This document shows, piece by piece, positions 1-9,255 of a DNA stretch of 64,000 bases; position 1 is the stretch's first letter; every line of letters begins with the position of its first letter. The translations under genes were made by a program, and so were the position numbers. The notes below the pieces were generated by a model. That model made no database searches. It saw nothing but the letters and a program-made list of their open reading frames with translations, and was not told the DNA's origin. The stretch is from assembly GCA_910584865.1 (NCBI GenBank), contig CAJUCE010000010.1, positions 30,255 to 94,254 of the forward strand, in the 5' to 3' direction. The DNA comes from an uncultured Acetatifactor sp. (lineage in GTDB: Bacteria > Bacillota > Clostridia > Lachnospirales > Lachnospiraceae).

Positions 1-1062
1 ACAGAGGATATGACGGTAGTGGCACAGTATACATCCAATAACAGCGGCAGCACGAATCCCAGCGGCAGTCCGAACCCGGGCACGTCGGGAAGTCCCAGCC
101 CGAGCCCCAGCCCGGGTACATCAGGCAGTTCCAGCCCGTCTCCGACACCGGGCGGAAACGGAGGTAATACAGGATCCGGCAACGAGACTTTGTATACTTT
201 GACAGTGCGCAACGGAAGCGGTTCCGGGCAGTATGCAGCCGGGTCACAGATTATTGTAGTAGCCGATGAACCGGGACGGAGTATGGAATTTGACGGCTGG
301 ACCGTCAGCCCTTCCGCTACTTCCGTGACGGATAAGAAGCTTTCTGCCATGGCGATTACCATGCCGGCAAATGATGTGGCTGTCATAGCGAATTACAAAT
401 CCAGGACTACGGGAACAGGGAATACTTCTACCACCAATACGAACCGTCCTACCGGAACTTCAGGAACGGTGAATCGTGGCGGTACCACAGTAGTCATTGA
501 TAAGAACGGGCTGTCCAATACGGGAGTGGTATCCGCTACCGTAAACGGTTCTTCCGATAATTTTACAATCAAGATTACGGAGAGCAGCGAGGCGACGGAA
601 GCAGTGCTTCGGGCTTTGCAGGCGGAATACGGCAACCTTGAGAATGTGAAATATTTCCCGATGGATATTTCCTTGTATGATTCTACGGGAAATAACAAGA
701 TTACGGATACCACGGGTCTGTCCGTAAGCATTACTTTGCCACTGCCGGATTCTCTGATTACCTATGCGGGCAACAACAAGGTGGCAGGCGTGGTGAATGA
801 TAAGCTGGATAAGCTGACGCCGAGGTTTACGACGATTAACGGTGTATCCTGTATCACCTTTACGGCGGAGCATTTCTCGCCCTATGTGATTTATGTGGAT
901 ATAACCAATTTGTCCGACGGAACAATTACAGACAATACCCCTACTACCGGAGACGGCATTCATCCGAAGTGGTTCCTCTCCATAGGATTGGCCTGCCTGT
1001 CCTTCGTAATGTTTACAATGAAGGATTCCAGGAAGAAGCAGAAGGTGAAGGTAAGGGCGTGA
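1..1062 (+). CDS. Cell-surface repeat protein, 5'-truncated by window edge
   Basis: The reading frame is open from base 1, so the start lies upstream. The visible part begins with the end of a bacterial surface repeat (TEDMTVVAQY), then a Pro/Ser/Gly-rich linker (residues about 10-55), then a second repeat ending ITMPANDVAVIANY, which resembles divergent InlB B-type repeats. A beta-rich segment follows, and the C-terminus has TPTTGDG, a hydrophobic span (WFLSIGLACLSFVMF) and a Lys/Arg tail. That is the layout of a wall- or membrane-anchored surface protein, with PTTGD as a non-canonical sorting-like motif. The LRR gene starts 11 bases downstream, suggesting co-transcription. The ligand is unknown. 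Confidence 0.75.
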   Translation, partial: TEDMTVVAQYTSNNSGSTNPSGSPNPGTSGSPSPSPSPGTSGSSSPSPTPGGNGGNTGSGNETLYTLTVRNGSGSGQYAAGSQIIVVADEPGRSMEFDGWTVSPSATSVTDKKLSAMAITMPANDVAVIANYKSRTTGTGNTSTTNTNRPTGTSGTVNRGGTTVVIDKNGLSNTGVVSATVNGSSDNFTIKITESSEATEAVLRALQAEYGNLENVKYFPMDISLYDSTGNNKITDTTGLSVSITLPLPDSLITYAGNNKVAGVVNDKLDKLTPRFTTINGVSCITFTAEHFSPYVIYVDITNLSDGTITDNTPTTGDGIHPKWFLSIGLACLSFVMFTMKDSRKKQKVKVRA

Positions 1063-1073
1063 AAGGATAGCAG

Positions 1074-3101
1074 ATGAAGAGGAAAAAGCGTATTTTAAGT
1101 GTCTTCATAACGATGATGACGCTGATGATTATGCTGCTTCCTGGATCGGAGGCAGGTGCAGCGACATCGGCCTCCGATTTTCGAATGGAAGGAAGCACGC
1201 TGGTAAAATATCGCGGTACGGAAAAGAATGTAACCATTCCCAGCACGGTAGAAGCTATCGGTGCAAGTGCTTTTGAGGAAAATACGAATGTTGAGCTGGT
1301 GGTGGTGCCTAATTCTGTGAAGCGTATCGATTCCTATGCTTTTTGGGGCTGTGACAATCTGGATACCATAGTACTGGGAACCGGTTTGAGTGAGGTGGGA
1401 GATTATACCTTTGCAAAATGTACCGGCCTGGAGCAGATATCGATTCCCTCTAATGTTACATCCATCGGGGCCCAGGCGTTTGGAGACTGTATCAACCTGA
1501 CAGACATCAGCATCCCGAAGGAGACTACCAGCATAGACGAGTCGGCTTTTGACGGCTGCAGTAAAGTTACCATTCACTGTGACGAAGGAAGCTATGCGGC
1601 GGAGTATGCAGAGCGGTTTTATGAGCGGCAGAAGAATATGCCGGGATACGGGGAGGAACCGGAGGAAGGTTCCGATGGGACGCCGGGTGAAACTCCCGGT
1701 GGGACGTCGGGAGGAACTCAGGATCAAGATTCTTCCGATACCGTACAGGATCCCGGCGTCTCACAGCCGGATTCTTCCGCAGTGCCCGGAGAACTTATCG
1801 GTTCCACGCAGATCGTGGGAAACCAGGCAGTGCTGATCGTCAATAATACCTGTCTGCATGTATATGAGAAGGAGCAGAAACCGGCAGTTTCGGCGGATGC
1901 GGATCCTTTTGCGCCAAACTGGGACGGTAAGATTTCCAAATACCGGATTGTAGACGGGAAGACAGTGGCGGATCAGGCTTATTATCGCAATGCAGGGCTG
2001 GACAGCCTGGCTTTGGAGGAGGGCATCGAGGAGATCGGCGAATTTGCATTTGCCAGAAGTTCTCTTTACGCAGCTGCTTTGCCGGAAGGGGTGAAGCATA
2101 TCGGATACGGCGCCTTTTATCACTGTGATCAGCTTGCGGCGGTAACGCTTCCAGAGACTGTGATGTGCGTGGAACCCAAGGCTTTTTCCAATACCCTGTG
2201 GATGAAGTCGTTTCTGGAAGGGGAACACACTGCGCAAGATAATGCCTTTTTGATCACAGGCGGCGTCCTTATGGCTTATGGAGGAAATGCCGCGGAGGTG
2301 ACGATTCCCGAAGGCGTACGCGTGATTGCCGGTGAGGCATTTCAGAACCATACAGAGATAGAGAAGGTGTCCCTGCCGGATACAGTGCAGGTGGTAGGAG
2401 AAGCTGCTTTCGAGGGCTGTACCGCTTTAGGGCAGATTGCGCTGGGGACAGGCGTAAAGGAGATTAAAGACAGAGCTTTTCTGGGCAATACCCTGCCGGA
2501 GATTACCCTGCCGGAGTCGGTGGAGAAGGTAGGGCTTCAGGCTTTCGGAAATACCATGATCCATTATCAGGGCACAGAGGCAGCGTATACGTACGAAACT
2601 TCCGCCACAAGACTTTCCAACAGGGCTTACCGGGGCATTTCCGATCAGGGAGAAGAGATGGCAGGCGTGACTGTGGAAGGGCTGGCCGAAGCATTTGGCG
2701 GGACGGCAGAGGATATTTTTCGGACGGGCCAGTCGGCTTTGACAGAGGCGGACAGAGCCTATACATTGACTGTAAGCCAGCCCGGGGACACGGCAGAGAT
2801 GGAGAAGGCTTTCGGGCGTGTCTTCCAGACTGAATTGCCGGAGGGGATGGTGTTTTATGATCTGGAGCTGACGGATGAGAGCGGGATTTTGCTGAAGAAG
2901 CTGGGACAGCAGACGCTTACTGTGGTGTTGCCTGTGCCGGAGCAGATGGCGGGAGGGCAGCTGCGGTTATTTGCATTGGACGGAAACGGTCAGCTGGAAA
3001 CGCTGGAAACGGAGACTGTAGAGATAGATAATGTGCAGGCTTTCCGCTTTGAGACCAATTATCTGTCGATGATTGGGGTGTGCAGTGTAAATCAGCAATA
3101 A
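1074..3101 (+). CDS. Secreted BspA-like leucine-rich repeat protein
   Basis: 675 residues. A signal peptide is clear (Lys/Arg-rich start, hydrophobic core, cleavage near GAGAAT about residue 31). Two blocks of LRR_5/BspA-type repeats follow, with recurring units such as VTIPSTVEAIGASAFEE and LPDTVQVVGEAAFEGC, at about residues 40-165 and 285-500. They are separated by a Pro/Gly/Ser/Thr-rich linker. The last 140 residues form a non-repeat domain. BspA-like proteins of gut bacteria are usually surface or secreted adhesins; the target here is unknown. No sorting signal is visible at its own C-terminus. It sits just behind another surface protein gene, probably in one operon. Confidence 0.85.
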   Translation: MKRKKRILSVFITMMTLMIMLLPGSEAGAATSASDFRMEGSTLVKYRGTEKNVTIPSTVEAIGASAFEENTNVELVVVPNSVKRIDSYAFWGCDNLDTIVLGTGLSEVGDYTFAKCTGLEQISIPSNVTSIGAQAFGDCINLTDISIPKETTSIDESAFDGCSKVTIHCDEGSYAAEYAERFYERQKNMPGYGEEPEEGSDGTPGETPGGTSGGTQDQDSSDTVQDPGVSQPDSSAVPGELIGSTQIVGNQAVLIVNNTCLHVYEKEQKPAVSADADPFAPNWDGKISKYRIVDGKTVADQAYYRNAGLDSLALEEGIEEIGEFAFARSSLYAAALPEGVKHIGYGAFYHCDQLAAVTLPETVMCVEPKAFSNTLWMKSFLEGEHTAQDNAFLITGGVLMAYGGNAAEVTIPEGVRVIAGEAFQNHTEIEKVSLPDTVQVVGEAAFEGCTALGQIALGTGVKEIKDRAFLGNTLPEITLPESVEKVGLQAFGNTMIHYQGTEAAYTYETSATRLSNRAYRGISDQGEEMAGVTVEGLAEAFGGTAEDIFRTGQSALTEADRAYTLTVSQPGDTAEMEKAFGRVFQTELPEGMVFYDLELTDESGILLKKLGQQTLTVVLPVPEQMAGGQLRLFALDGNGQLETLETETVEIDNVQAFRFETNYLSMIGVCSVNQQ

Positions 3102-3134
3102 CAGGATATGAATGGCCGATAGCGCATTTTTTCT

Positions 3135-3423
3135 ATGTCTATGTTAGGTAAAGTCTTGCCTGTAAACAGGGGCATTGCAGGAAGTAAAGACCTTTTGTTA
3201 AGGGAGCTGGATTGTGCTGTCATTGAAAGAATTCATCAGTACAACAGAGAAAAGGACGAAAGACCTTATGATAGTGTCCGGGAGTGTTCATTGAGGGAAA
3301 TCCGGTCTATGAAGATTTAGGCATTATGGAAAAGACACATACGCAGCTGTGTATCATAAAATCCAATTGCATCAAAGGTTATTTTAGTCCATTGCTGCCT
3401 GACAGCGGATGGAATATGGTATG
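3135..3423 (+). pseudogene. Small frameshifted hypothetical gene
   Basis: A 61-residue frame (MSMLGKVLPVNRG...) stops at 3320. A second frame, shifted by one base near 3281-3286, continues without a stop to 3423 and reads VFIEGNPVYEDLGIMEKTHTQLCII, then SNCIKGYFSPLLPDSGW. If one base were restored after GTCCGGG the two would join as ...DSVRGVFIEGNPVYEDLG... The joined protein resembles, from memory, a small uncharacterised family ending in NCIKGYF; this could not be checked here. A factor-independent terminator follows at once. No good ribosome binding site is visible. The call as one broken gene is an inference. Confidence 0.4.
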
Positions 3424-3457
3424 ATGAAAAACAAAATGATATAGAACAAATTTTAAG

Positions 3458-3499
3458 ATCCCGGCATACAATGAACGAAAAAGATATGCCGGGATTTTT
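3458..3499 (+). terminator. Rho-independent terminator
   Basis: An 11-bp perfect stem, ATCCCGGCATA (3458-3468) with TATGCCGGGAT (3485-3495), encloses a 16-nt A-rich loop and is followed by TTTT. It closes the small broken gene and lies only 5 bases before the subtilase start codon. Confidence 0.8.
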
Positions 3500-3504
3500 A
3501 TGCT

Positions 3505-4446
3505 ATGCAGCGTGTAAGAAAAATGATTGCGGGAAATATACCGGAGAAATTAGATGGCAGAGGGGTAACGGTTGCCGTACTGGATACGGGAATCGGCTGG
3601 CATCCTGATCTTCAGGGCAGATCCATCGCTTTCCGCGATTTTGTGGGGGCCAGGAGCCTGCCGTATGACAATAACGGGCATGGGACACATGTCTGTGGAA
3701 TTCTATGCGGGAGCGGAGGCCTGTCGGGCGGACGTTTTCGGGGAATGGCACCGGGGGCGAGACTGGTTGTGGGTAAGGTATTGGATGAAAAGGGGGAAGG
3801 GGCCGCAGAGGTTATGGTGGAGGGAATGGACTGGGTAATGCGGCTGCAGGATAGATATAAGATTCGTATTTTGAATATTTCCATAGGTATAGGGAATCTG
3901 AAGGAACAGGAGAAGGAGCAGGTGCTGCAGGATAAAATAGAGGAGCTGTGGAGGAGGGGCATTCTCGTAGTCTGTGCCGCGGGCAATAAAGGACCCGGCG
4001 ACGGGACGATTTCTTCCGTAGGCGGGAACCGGGTGGTGACGGTGGGCTGCCATGACGGCGCCTATGCGAAGGACAACCCGGCCAGATGCGAGACATATTC
4101 CGGCAGGGGGATTTTGGGGAGTTCTATCCGGAAGCCGGATCTGGTGGCGCCGGGGACGGATATCATCTCCTGTAACGTAAACTGCCGCGGCCTGTGGGGC
4201 AGAGTAAAGGATCCTTATATTGCTAAAAGCGGGACTTCCATGGCTACGCCTATTGTTGCCGGGACGGCGGCGCTGGCTTTCCAGAAGGATCCGGGCATGT
4301 CTAATGAGGAGTGCAGGCAGAGGCTGCTGTATACGGCCGCGGATCTGGGACTGCCCTGGAACAGGCAGGGATGGGGGATGGTAAATGCGGACAGATTTCT
4401 GGGTTACGACACGTATTATGACACTTATTTTAGAAAAAAGCATTGA
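3505..4446 (+). CDS. Subtilisin-family (S8) serine protease, cytoplasmic type
   Basis: 313 residues with a complete catalytic triad: Asp27 in AVLDTGI, His59 in NNGHGTHVCG, Ser245 in SGTSMATP. The oxyanion-hole Asn161 is in AAGNKGPG. There is no signal peptide or long propeptide, as in intracellular subtilisins of Firmicutes, so it probably acts in the cytoplasm. The start at 3505 keeps the family-like opening MQRVRKMI; no strong ribosome binding site precedes it and a terminator ends 5 bases upstream, so its promoter is unclear. Its stop codon overlaps the -35 box of the following operon. Confidence 0.9.
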   Translation: MQRVRKMIAGNIPEKLDGRGVTVAVLDTGIGWHPDLQGRSIAFRDFVGARSLPYDNNGHGTHVCGILCGSGGLSGGRFRGMAPGARLVVGKVLDEKGEGAAEVMVEGMDWVMRLQDRYKIRILNISIGIGNLKEQEKEQVLQDKIEELWRRGILVVCAAGNKGPGDGTISSVGGNRVVTVGCHDGAYAKDNPARCETYSGRGILGSSIRKPDLVAPGTDIISCNVNCRGLWGRVKDPYIAKSGTSMATPIVAGTAALAFQKDPGMSNEECRQRLLYTAADLGLPWNRQGWGMVNADRFLGYDTYYDTYFRKKH

Positions 4447-4471
4447 CATAATCGGCATGATTGTATACAAT
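4443..4471 (+). promoter_or_regulatory. Sigma-70 promoter with palindromic operator
   Basis: TTGACA (4443-4448), a 17-bp spacer and TACAAT (4466-4471) form a near-consensus promoter for the citrate synthase operon. The perfect 12-bp palindrome ATTGTATACAAT (4460-4471) lies over the -10. Its core (GT-AT-AC) fits known GntR-family operators. Control by the GntR/FCD protein encoded in the same operon is inferred. Confidence 0.75.
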
Positions 4472-4525
4472 AATACGAGTGTGTGAAAACATGCCATTTT
4501 ATGAAACAAAAGGAGGGATCGGGAT

Positions 4526-5965
4526 ATGAGAGAGAATGACACTTTTCAATACCGGCCGGTCACCATGAACCAGAACAGCAATCTGCTGCAGATAGAGGAA
4601 CATATGTACATTTTGGATGATGTAAAGAAGCCTAATGTATTCCGCAATATGTTTCCCTATTCTGAGGTGCCCAAGATTCCCTTCAATGACAGAATTGTGC
4701 CTCACAATATGCCGAAGGAAATCTGGATTACGGATACTACTTTTCGCGACGGCCAGCAGTCCAGGGCGCCCTATACCACGGAACAGATCGTGACAATCTA
4801 TGATTATCTGCATAAATTAGGCGGCCCGGAGGGGATGATCCGTGCCAGTGAATTTTTCCTGTACAGCAAGAAAGATCGGGATGCCGTCTACAAGTGTATG
4901 GAGAAAGGATATCAATTTCCAGAGATCACCAGCTGGATCCGTGCCAGCAAGGATGATTTTAAGCTGGTGAAGGATATCGGTATGAAGGAGACAGGTATTT
5001 TGGTAAGCTGTTCCGATTACCATATTTTTCTGAAGCTGAAGATGACCAGACGCCAGGCCATGGAGCATTATTTAAGCGTGGTGCGGGATTGCCTGGAGGA
5101 GGGAATCAGCCCCAGATGTCATCTGGAGGATATCACAAGGGCGGATATCTACGGTTATGTGGTACCCTTTTGCCTGGAGCTGATGAAACTGATGGAGCAG
5201 TATAAAATTCCCGTCAAGATCCGTGCCTGCGACACTATGGGATATGGGGTGAATTATCCCGGAGCCGTCATTCCCAGAAGTGTCCAGGGAATCGTCTATG
5301 CCATTCATACCCATGCGGGCGTGCCCCACGGGCTGATCGAGTGGCATGGGCATAATGATTTCTATAAAGCGGTGAGCAATTCCACTACCGCCTGGCTCTA
5401 CGGATGTTCCGGCGTCAATACATCCCTGTTCGGCATCGGAGAGAGAACCGGCAATACGCCTCTCGAGGCCATGGTCTTTGAGTATGCCCAGCTGAAGGGG
5501 CATCTGAACGGGATGGATACCACGGTGATCACGGAACTGGCGGAGTATTACGAGAAGGAAATCGGATACCGGATTCCGCCCAGGACGCCTTTTGTAGGAA
5601 AAAATTTCAATGTGACCCGGGCAGGCATCCATGCGGATGGCCTTTTGAAAAACGAAGAAATCTACAACATCTTCGATACGGAAAAGTTCCTGAACCGTCC
5701 GGTTCTGTGCGCCGTATCCAATACCTCCGGATTGGCCGGCATCGCTCACTGGATCAATACCTATTACGGGCTGAAAGGTGAGGCGCAGGTGGTTAAGAAT
5801 TCTGAACTGGTAGCCGGGATCAAGGCATGGGTGGATGAAGAATATGCGGGCGGCCGGGTTACCGTGCTGACGGATGAGGAAATCGTGGCATGTTTGAAAC
5901 GGGTGTGCGGGGAAAAGGGAATCGACTTTCCCGGAGAGAAGTCTGACAAAACCGCAGGGGAATAA
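4526..5965 (+). CDS. Probable (Re)-citrate synthase, homocitrate/isopropylmalate synthase family
   Basis: 479 residues. The HMGL-like TIM-barrel signature ITDTTFRDGQQSRAP (about residues 68-82) and the metal-site HTHAGVPHG and WHGHND segments are intact. The length and the long N-terminus (about 65 residues before the barrel) resemble the Re-citrate synthase described in Clostridium kluyveri rather than a leucine-pathway LeuA. The start has GGAGG 9 bases upstream. It is first in an operon with a GntR regulator and isocitrate dehydrogenase, which favours condensation of oxaloacetate and acetyl-CoA for 2-oxoglutarate and glutamate. No aconitase gene is in the window. Homocitrate synthase remains an alternative. 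Confidence 0.75.
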   Translation: MRENDTFQYRPVTMNQNSNLLQIEEHMYILDDVKKPNVFRNMFPYSEVPKIPFNDRIVPHNMPKEIWITDTTFRDGQQSRAPYTTEQIVTIYDYLHKLGGPEGMIRASEFFLYSKKDRDAVYKCMEKGYQFPEITSWIRASKDDFKLVKDIGMKETGILVSCSDYHIFLKLKMTRRQAMEHYLSVVRDCLEEGISPRCHLEDITRADIYGYVVPFCLELMKLMEQYKIPVKIRACDTMGYGVNYPGAVIPRSVQGIVYAIHTHAGVPHGLIEWHGHNDFYKAVSNSTTAWLYGCSGVNTSLFGIGERTGNTPLEAMVFEYAQLKGHLNGMDTTVITELAEYYEKEIGYRIPPRTPFVGKNFNVTRAGIHADGLLKNEEIYNIFDTEKFLNRPVLCAVSNTSGLAGIAHWINTYYGLKGEAQVVKNSELVAGIKAWVDEEYAGGRVTVLTDEEIVACLKRVCGEKGIDFPGEKSDKTAGE

Positions 5966-6007
5966 ATACAAATATGTAGTCGGACATGGAGGAATGAAAA
6001 AGAAAAA

Positions 6008-6706
6008 ATGAGTAATTATGACGTAAAGCAGGAAGTGACAGACAAGTACTCCCTGCGGGGCCGTGTATTTAACCGTTTGAGAGAGGATATTTTGAGCGGC
6101 AGATACGCGGAACATGAAGAGTTGAGAGAAGTGACAATCGGAGAGGAGATGGGGGTCAGCCGTACTCCTGTAAGAGAGGCTTTCAGACAGCTGGAGCTGG
6201 AGGGACTGATCCAGATCATTCCCAATAAAGGGGCTTATGTTACAGGTATCACGGAGAAGGACGTAAAGGATATCTATATGATCCGCTCGCTGCTGGAGGG
6301 ACTCTGTGCCAGGTGGGCCACGGAGCATATCTCAAAAGAGCAGATGGACGAGATGGAGGAGAATGTGTATCTGGCGGAGTTCCATGCCAGGAAAGGACAT
6401 CTGGAACAGCTGGCGGAGCTGGACAACCGTTTTCATGATATCATGTATGAAGCCTGCGACAGCAAGCTTCTGGAGCATCAGCTGAAGGATTTTCATCAGT
6501 ATGTACTGCGGGTGCGCAGAAAGACCCTGGCCAATGCCAACAGAGGGCCGAAATCAAATGAGGAGCATAAGGAGATCATGGAGGCCATTAAGGCGGGAAA
6601 CGGAGATCTGGCGGAGCGGCTGGCTCATCAGCATATGATCAACGCCTATGAAAATATGGTAAAAAACGGGCTCCATGAGGCATATGTTCGGGAAGGGTTG
6701 GCGTAG
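6008..6706 (+). CDS. GntR-family transcriptional regulator (FadR/FCD subfamily)
   Basis: 232 residues. The winged helix-turn-helix is at about residues 18-80 (VFNRLREDILSGRY, then GVSRTPVREAFRQLELEGLI). An FCD-type all-helical effector domain follows at about 90-215, with Asp and His residues (LAELDNRFHDIMYEA, LAHQH) where metal or carboxylate ligands bind in the family. It is the middle gene of the operon, 42 bases after the synthase and 33 before icd. Family members sense small organic acids; a TCA-related ligand and binding to the palindrome at 4460-4471 are inferred. Confidence 0.9.
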   Translation: MSNYDVKQEVTDKYSLRGRVFNRLREDILSGRYAEHEELREVTIGEEMGVSRTPVREAFRQLELEGLIQIIPNKGAYVTGITEKDVKDIYMIRSLLEGLCARWATEHISKEQMDEMEENVYLAEFHARKGHLEQLAELDNRFHDIMYEACDSKLLEHQLKDFHQYVLRVRRKTLANANRGPKSNEEHKEIMEAIKAGNGDLAERLAHQHMINAYENMVKNGLHEAYVREGLA

Positions 6707-6739
6707 GGTACTATTTATAGGAAAAGAGAGGAGAAGGCG

Positions 6740-7948
6740 ATGGATAAAATTATGATGACAACTCCCCTGGTGGAGATGGACGGCGATGAGATGACCAGGG
6801 TTCTCTGGCAGATGATCAAGGATGAATTGCTGCTTCCGTACATAGATCTGAAAACGGAATACTATGATCTGGGTCTGGAGCACAGGAATGCCACGGATGA
6901 TCAGGTAACGGTGGATTCCGCCAATGCCACTTTAAAGTACGGCGTGGCAGTAAAATGTGCCACCATTACGCCCAACGGGGCCAGAATGAAGGAATATGAT
7001 CTGAAGGAGATGTGGAAGAGTCCCAACGGAACCATCCGTGCGATTCTGGACGGAACCGTATTTCGCTCCCCGATCCTGGTGAAGGGGATTGTTCCCTATG
7101 TGGCAAACTGGACGAAGCCCATTACCATCGCGCGCCATGCCTACGGCGATGTGTATAAAAATGCAGAGATCAAGGTGCCGGGGGCCGGCAGGGCGGAACT
7201 GGTATTTACCGCGGAAGACGGCACCCAGACAAGGGAATTGATCCATGAGTTTAAGGGGTCCGGCATTCTGCAGGGAATCCATAATACACAGAAGTCCATC
7301 GCAAGTTTTGCCAGAGCATGTTTTCAGTATGCGGTGGATACGAAGCAGGACCTGTGGTTCTCCACCAAGGATACCATTTCAAAGAAATATGATCATACCT
7401 TTAAGGATATCTTTCAGGAGATCTATGATAGCGAATATAAGGACAAATTCGAGGCCCTGGGGATTGAATATTTCTATACGCTGATCGACGATGCGGTAGC
7501 CCGGGTCATTCGTTCGGAAGGCGGTTTCATCTGGGCCTGCAAGAATTATGACGGCGATGTGATGTCGGATATGGTGGCAACGGCCTATGGCGATTTGTCC
7601 ATGATGACTTCCGTATTGGTATCTCCTGACGGCGTCTATGAATATGAGGCGGCGCATGGGACGGTACAGCGTCATTACTACAAGCATCTGAATGGGGAGG
7701 AGACCTCTACGAATTCGATTGCGACGATTTTTGCATGGACAGGCGCATTGAAGAAGAGAGGGGAGCTGGACGGAAATGCAGAGCTTTCCGCCTTTGCACA
7801 GAAGCTGGAGAGGGCATGTATTCAGACAGTGGAGGAGGGCAGGATGACGAAGAGCCTGTCTTTGATTTCCACCTGCGAAAACCCGGTTATATTGAACAGC
7901 CTTGATTTCATCAAAGCCATCCGGGAGACTTTGGAGACACTTTTGTAG
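6740..7948 (+). CDS. icd: NADP-type isocitrate dehydrogenase (type II)
   Basis: 402 residues, the usual length of homodimeric eukaryotic-like IDH. Diagnostic segments are MDGDEMTRVLW near the N-terminus, CATITPNGARMKEYDLKEMWKSPNGTIR (quoted across the substrate loop, positions about 73-100), DDAVARVIRSEGGFIWACKNYDGD and the cofactor loop AAHGTVQRHYYKH. It oxidises isocitrate to 2-oxoglutarate in the cytoplasm. Co-transcription with the Re-citrate-synthase-like gene points to an oxidative half-TCA branch feeding glutamate synthesis. A terminator follows 22 bases later. Confidence 0.93.
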   Translation: MDKIMMTTPLVEMDGDEMTRVLWQMIKDELLLPYIDLKTEYYDLGLEHRNATDDQVTVDSANATLKYGVAVKCATITPNGARMKEYDLKEMWKSPNGTIRAILDGTVFRSPILVKGIVPYVANWTKPITIARHAYGDVYKNAEIKVPGAGRAELVFTAEDGTQTRELIHEFKGSGILQGIHNTQKSIASFARACFQYAVDTKQDLWFSTKDTISKKYDHTFKDIFQEIYDSEYKDKFEALGIEYFYTLIDDAVARVIRSEGGFIWACKNYDGDVMSDMVATAYGDLSMMTSVLVSPDGVYEYEAAHGTVQRHYYKHLNGEETSTNSIATIFAWTGALKKRGELDGNAELSAFAQKLERACIQTVEEGRMTKSLSLISTCENPVILNSLDFIKAIRETLETLL

Positions 7949-7970
7949 GATGTATTTCAGGAAACTTGGA

Positions 7971-8001
7971 AAGCGGCGGCCGTAAGGGCAGCCGCTTTTT
8001 T
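7971..8001 (+). terminator. Rho-independent terminator of the icd operon
   Basis: AAGCGGC (7971-7977) pairs with GCCGCTT (7991-7997) around a GC-containing loop, followed by a T run. Confidence 0.85.
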
Positions 8002-8057
8002 CAGGGGTGTATTGCATTACACTTCGTTGAATTTTATGTTGTATTGTAAACGAAAAA

Positions 8058-8085
8058 TTGAGTGACACATTTATATATATATGAT
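8058..8085 (+). promoter_or_regulatory. Putative promoter of the exporter operon
   Basis: TTGAGT (8058-8063), a 16-bp AT-rich spacer and TATGAT (8080-8085) lie 60 bases before the first adaptor gene. It is the best sigma-70-like match in the intergenic region. Confidence 0.5.
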
Positions 8086-8145
8086 AAAATATAACATAAC
8101 GTAGTCCAATAAAAAAATTCATGAGAAGTGTGGTGTGATACCAAA

Positions 8146-9255
8146 ATGGGAAAGAAGACAAAAAAAGTTTTTTATAAATTGCTGCCTGGCCTTTTGTGGG
8201 GGATATGTTTTTTAAGTGCAGGCTGCAGCGCTGGGGAAGAGGAAGAATCCCGGGAGGCCGTTGTGATAGAGCGTCAGGAAGAGACGGTGGAATATATGAC
8301 CGTGCCGGTAAAACGGGAGGATGTGATCAAAACGGCGAAGCTTCGGTGTATGTATAACCATACGGATGAGGAAGAGATCAGTATTCCTGTCAAGGGGAAG
8401 AAGGTGGAAGAGATCTGCGTGCAGGTGGGAGACAGCGTCAAAAAAGGCGATCTTCTGCTGGTGCTCACCGGCGGCGACAGGGAAGAAGGTATCAGAGAGC
8501 TGGAGTATAATATCGCCAGGAACAAACTGCTTCTGGGATATACAGAGATGGATGAGGCCTATGAGCTTTCCTATACATGGTGGAACTACATATATCAGTC
8601 TCCGGGAGGCGAAAACGTGGACGAAAGGCGGGAAGAAGAGTTGGAAGGCATCCGTCAGAAGTACCGCTATCTGAGGGAGGATTATCAGGACAGTATCGAT
8701 CTGGATACCATGCAGCTGGAGATCTGGAAGCAGGAGATGAGTGAAAGCCGTCTGTATGCGGGGATAGACGGGAAAGTGTCCTACATGATGCTCAATTTGT
8801 TCGAAGGGGCCGAGGCCCCGGCGGGGGAAGCCCTGTTTAGGCTGATCGATACGGCCCATTGTAGGTTTGAGACGACTCAGACCGATTATGCGGACTCTTT
8901 TCGGGAAGGGGAAGAGCTGGAGCTGGAACTGGACGCGGGGAGCAGTGTGAAGTCGGTGCGGGTGGTTCCTTATGATATGGAAAACTGGCAGGAGACGCTT
9001 TCCTTTGCAGTGGCTCAGGATGCGGAGATCGAGGCCGGCACTGGAGGCAGTCTGAATATCACCGTAGAGAAACGGGAGAAGGTGCTTTCTCTCCCTAGGC
9101 AGATGATCTTTACGGCCGGTGAGAAGCATTTTGTCTATGTGCTGGGGGAGGACGGGCTGCCTCAGGTGCGCTGGGTGGAGATCGGCCTGAGCGGGGACAG
9201 CCTGACGGAGATTGTCAGCGGATTATCTGAGGGAGAGGACGTAATCGTGCGATGA
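8146..9255 (+). CDS. Lipoprotein periplasmic-adaptor-like subunit (HlyD/MacA type) of ABC exporter
   Basis: 369 residues from ATG 8146; a GTG at 8128 would add six residues. The N-terminus is a lipoprotein signal (KKTKKVF, hydrophobic core, lipobox LSAGC). A short barrel-lipoyl-like part (VKGKKVEEICVQVGDSVKKGDLLLVL) and a helical hairpin follow, then a C-terminal barrel. This is the membrane-fusion layout, anchored outside the membrane in a Gram-positive. It overlaps the next adaptor by 4 bases (ATGA), so the two are translationally coupled. Partners are the FtsX permease and ATPases downstream. The substrate is unknown. Confidence 0.8.
   Translation: MGKKTKKVFYKLLPGLLWGICFLSAGCSAGEEEESREAVVIERQEETVEYMTVPVKREDVIKTAKLRCMYNHTDEEEISIPVKGKKVEEICVQVGDSVKKGDLLLVLTGGDREEGIRELEYNIARNKLLLGYTEMDEAYELSYTWWNYIYQSPGGENVDERREEELEGIRQKYRYLREDYQDSIDLDTMQLEIWKQEMSESRLYAGIDGKVSYMMLNLFEGAEAPAGEALFRLIDTAHCRFETTQTDYADSFREGEELELELDAGSSVKSVRVVPYDMENWQETLSFAVAQDAEIEAGTGGSLNITVEKREKVLSLPRQMIFTAGEKHFVYVLGEDGLPQVRWVEIGLSGDSLTEIVSGLSEGEDVIVR

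Noticed and set aside
5072..6328. 418-residue open frame on the minus strand
   Set aside because: It is fully antisense to the well-supported synthase and GntR genes, has no recognisable domain and no ribosome binding site; high-GC third positions leave such shadow frames open.
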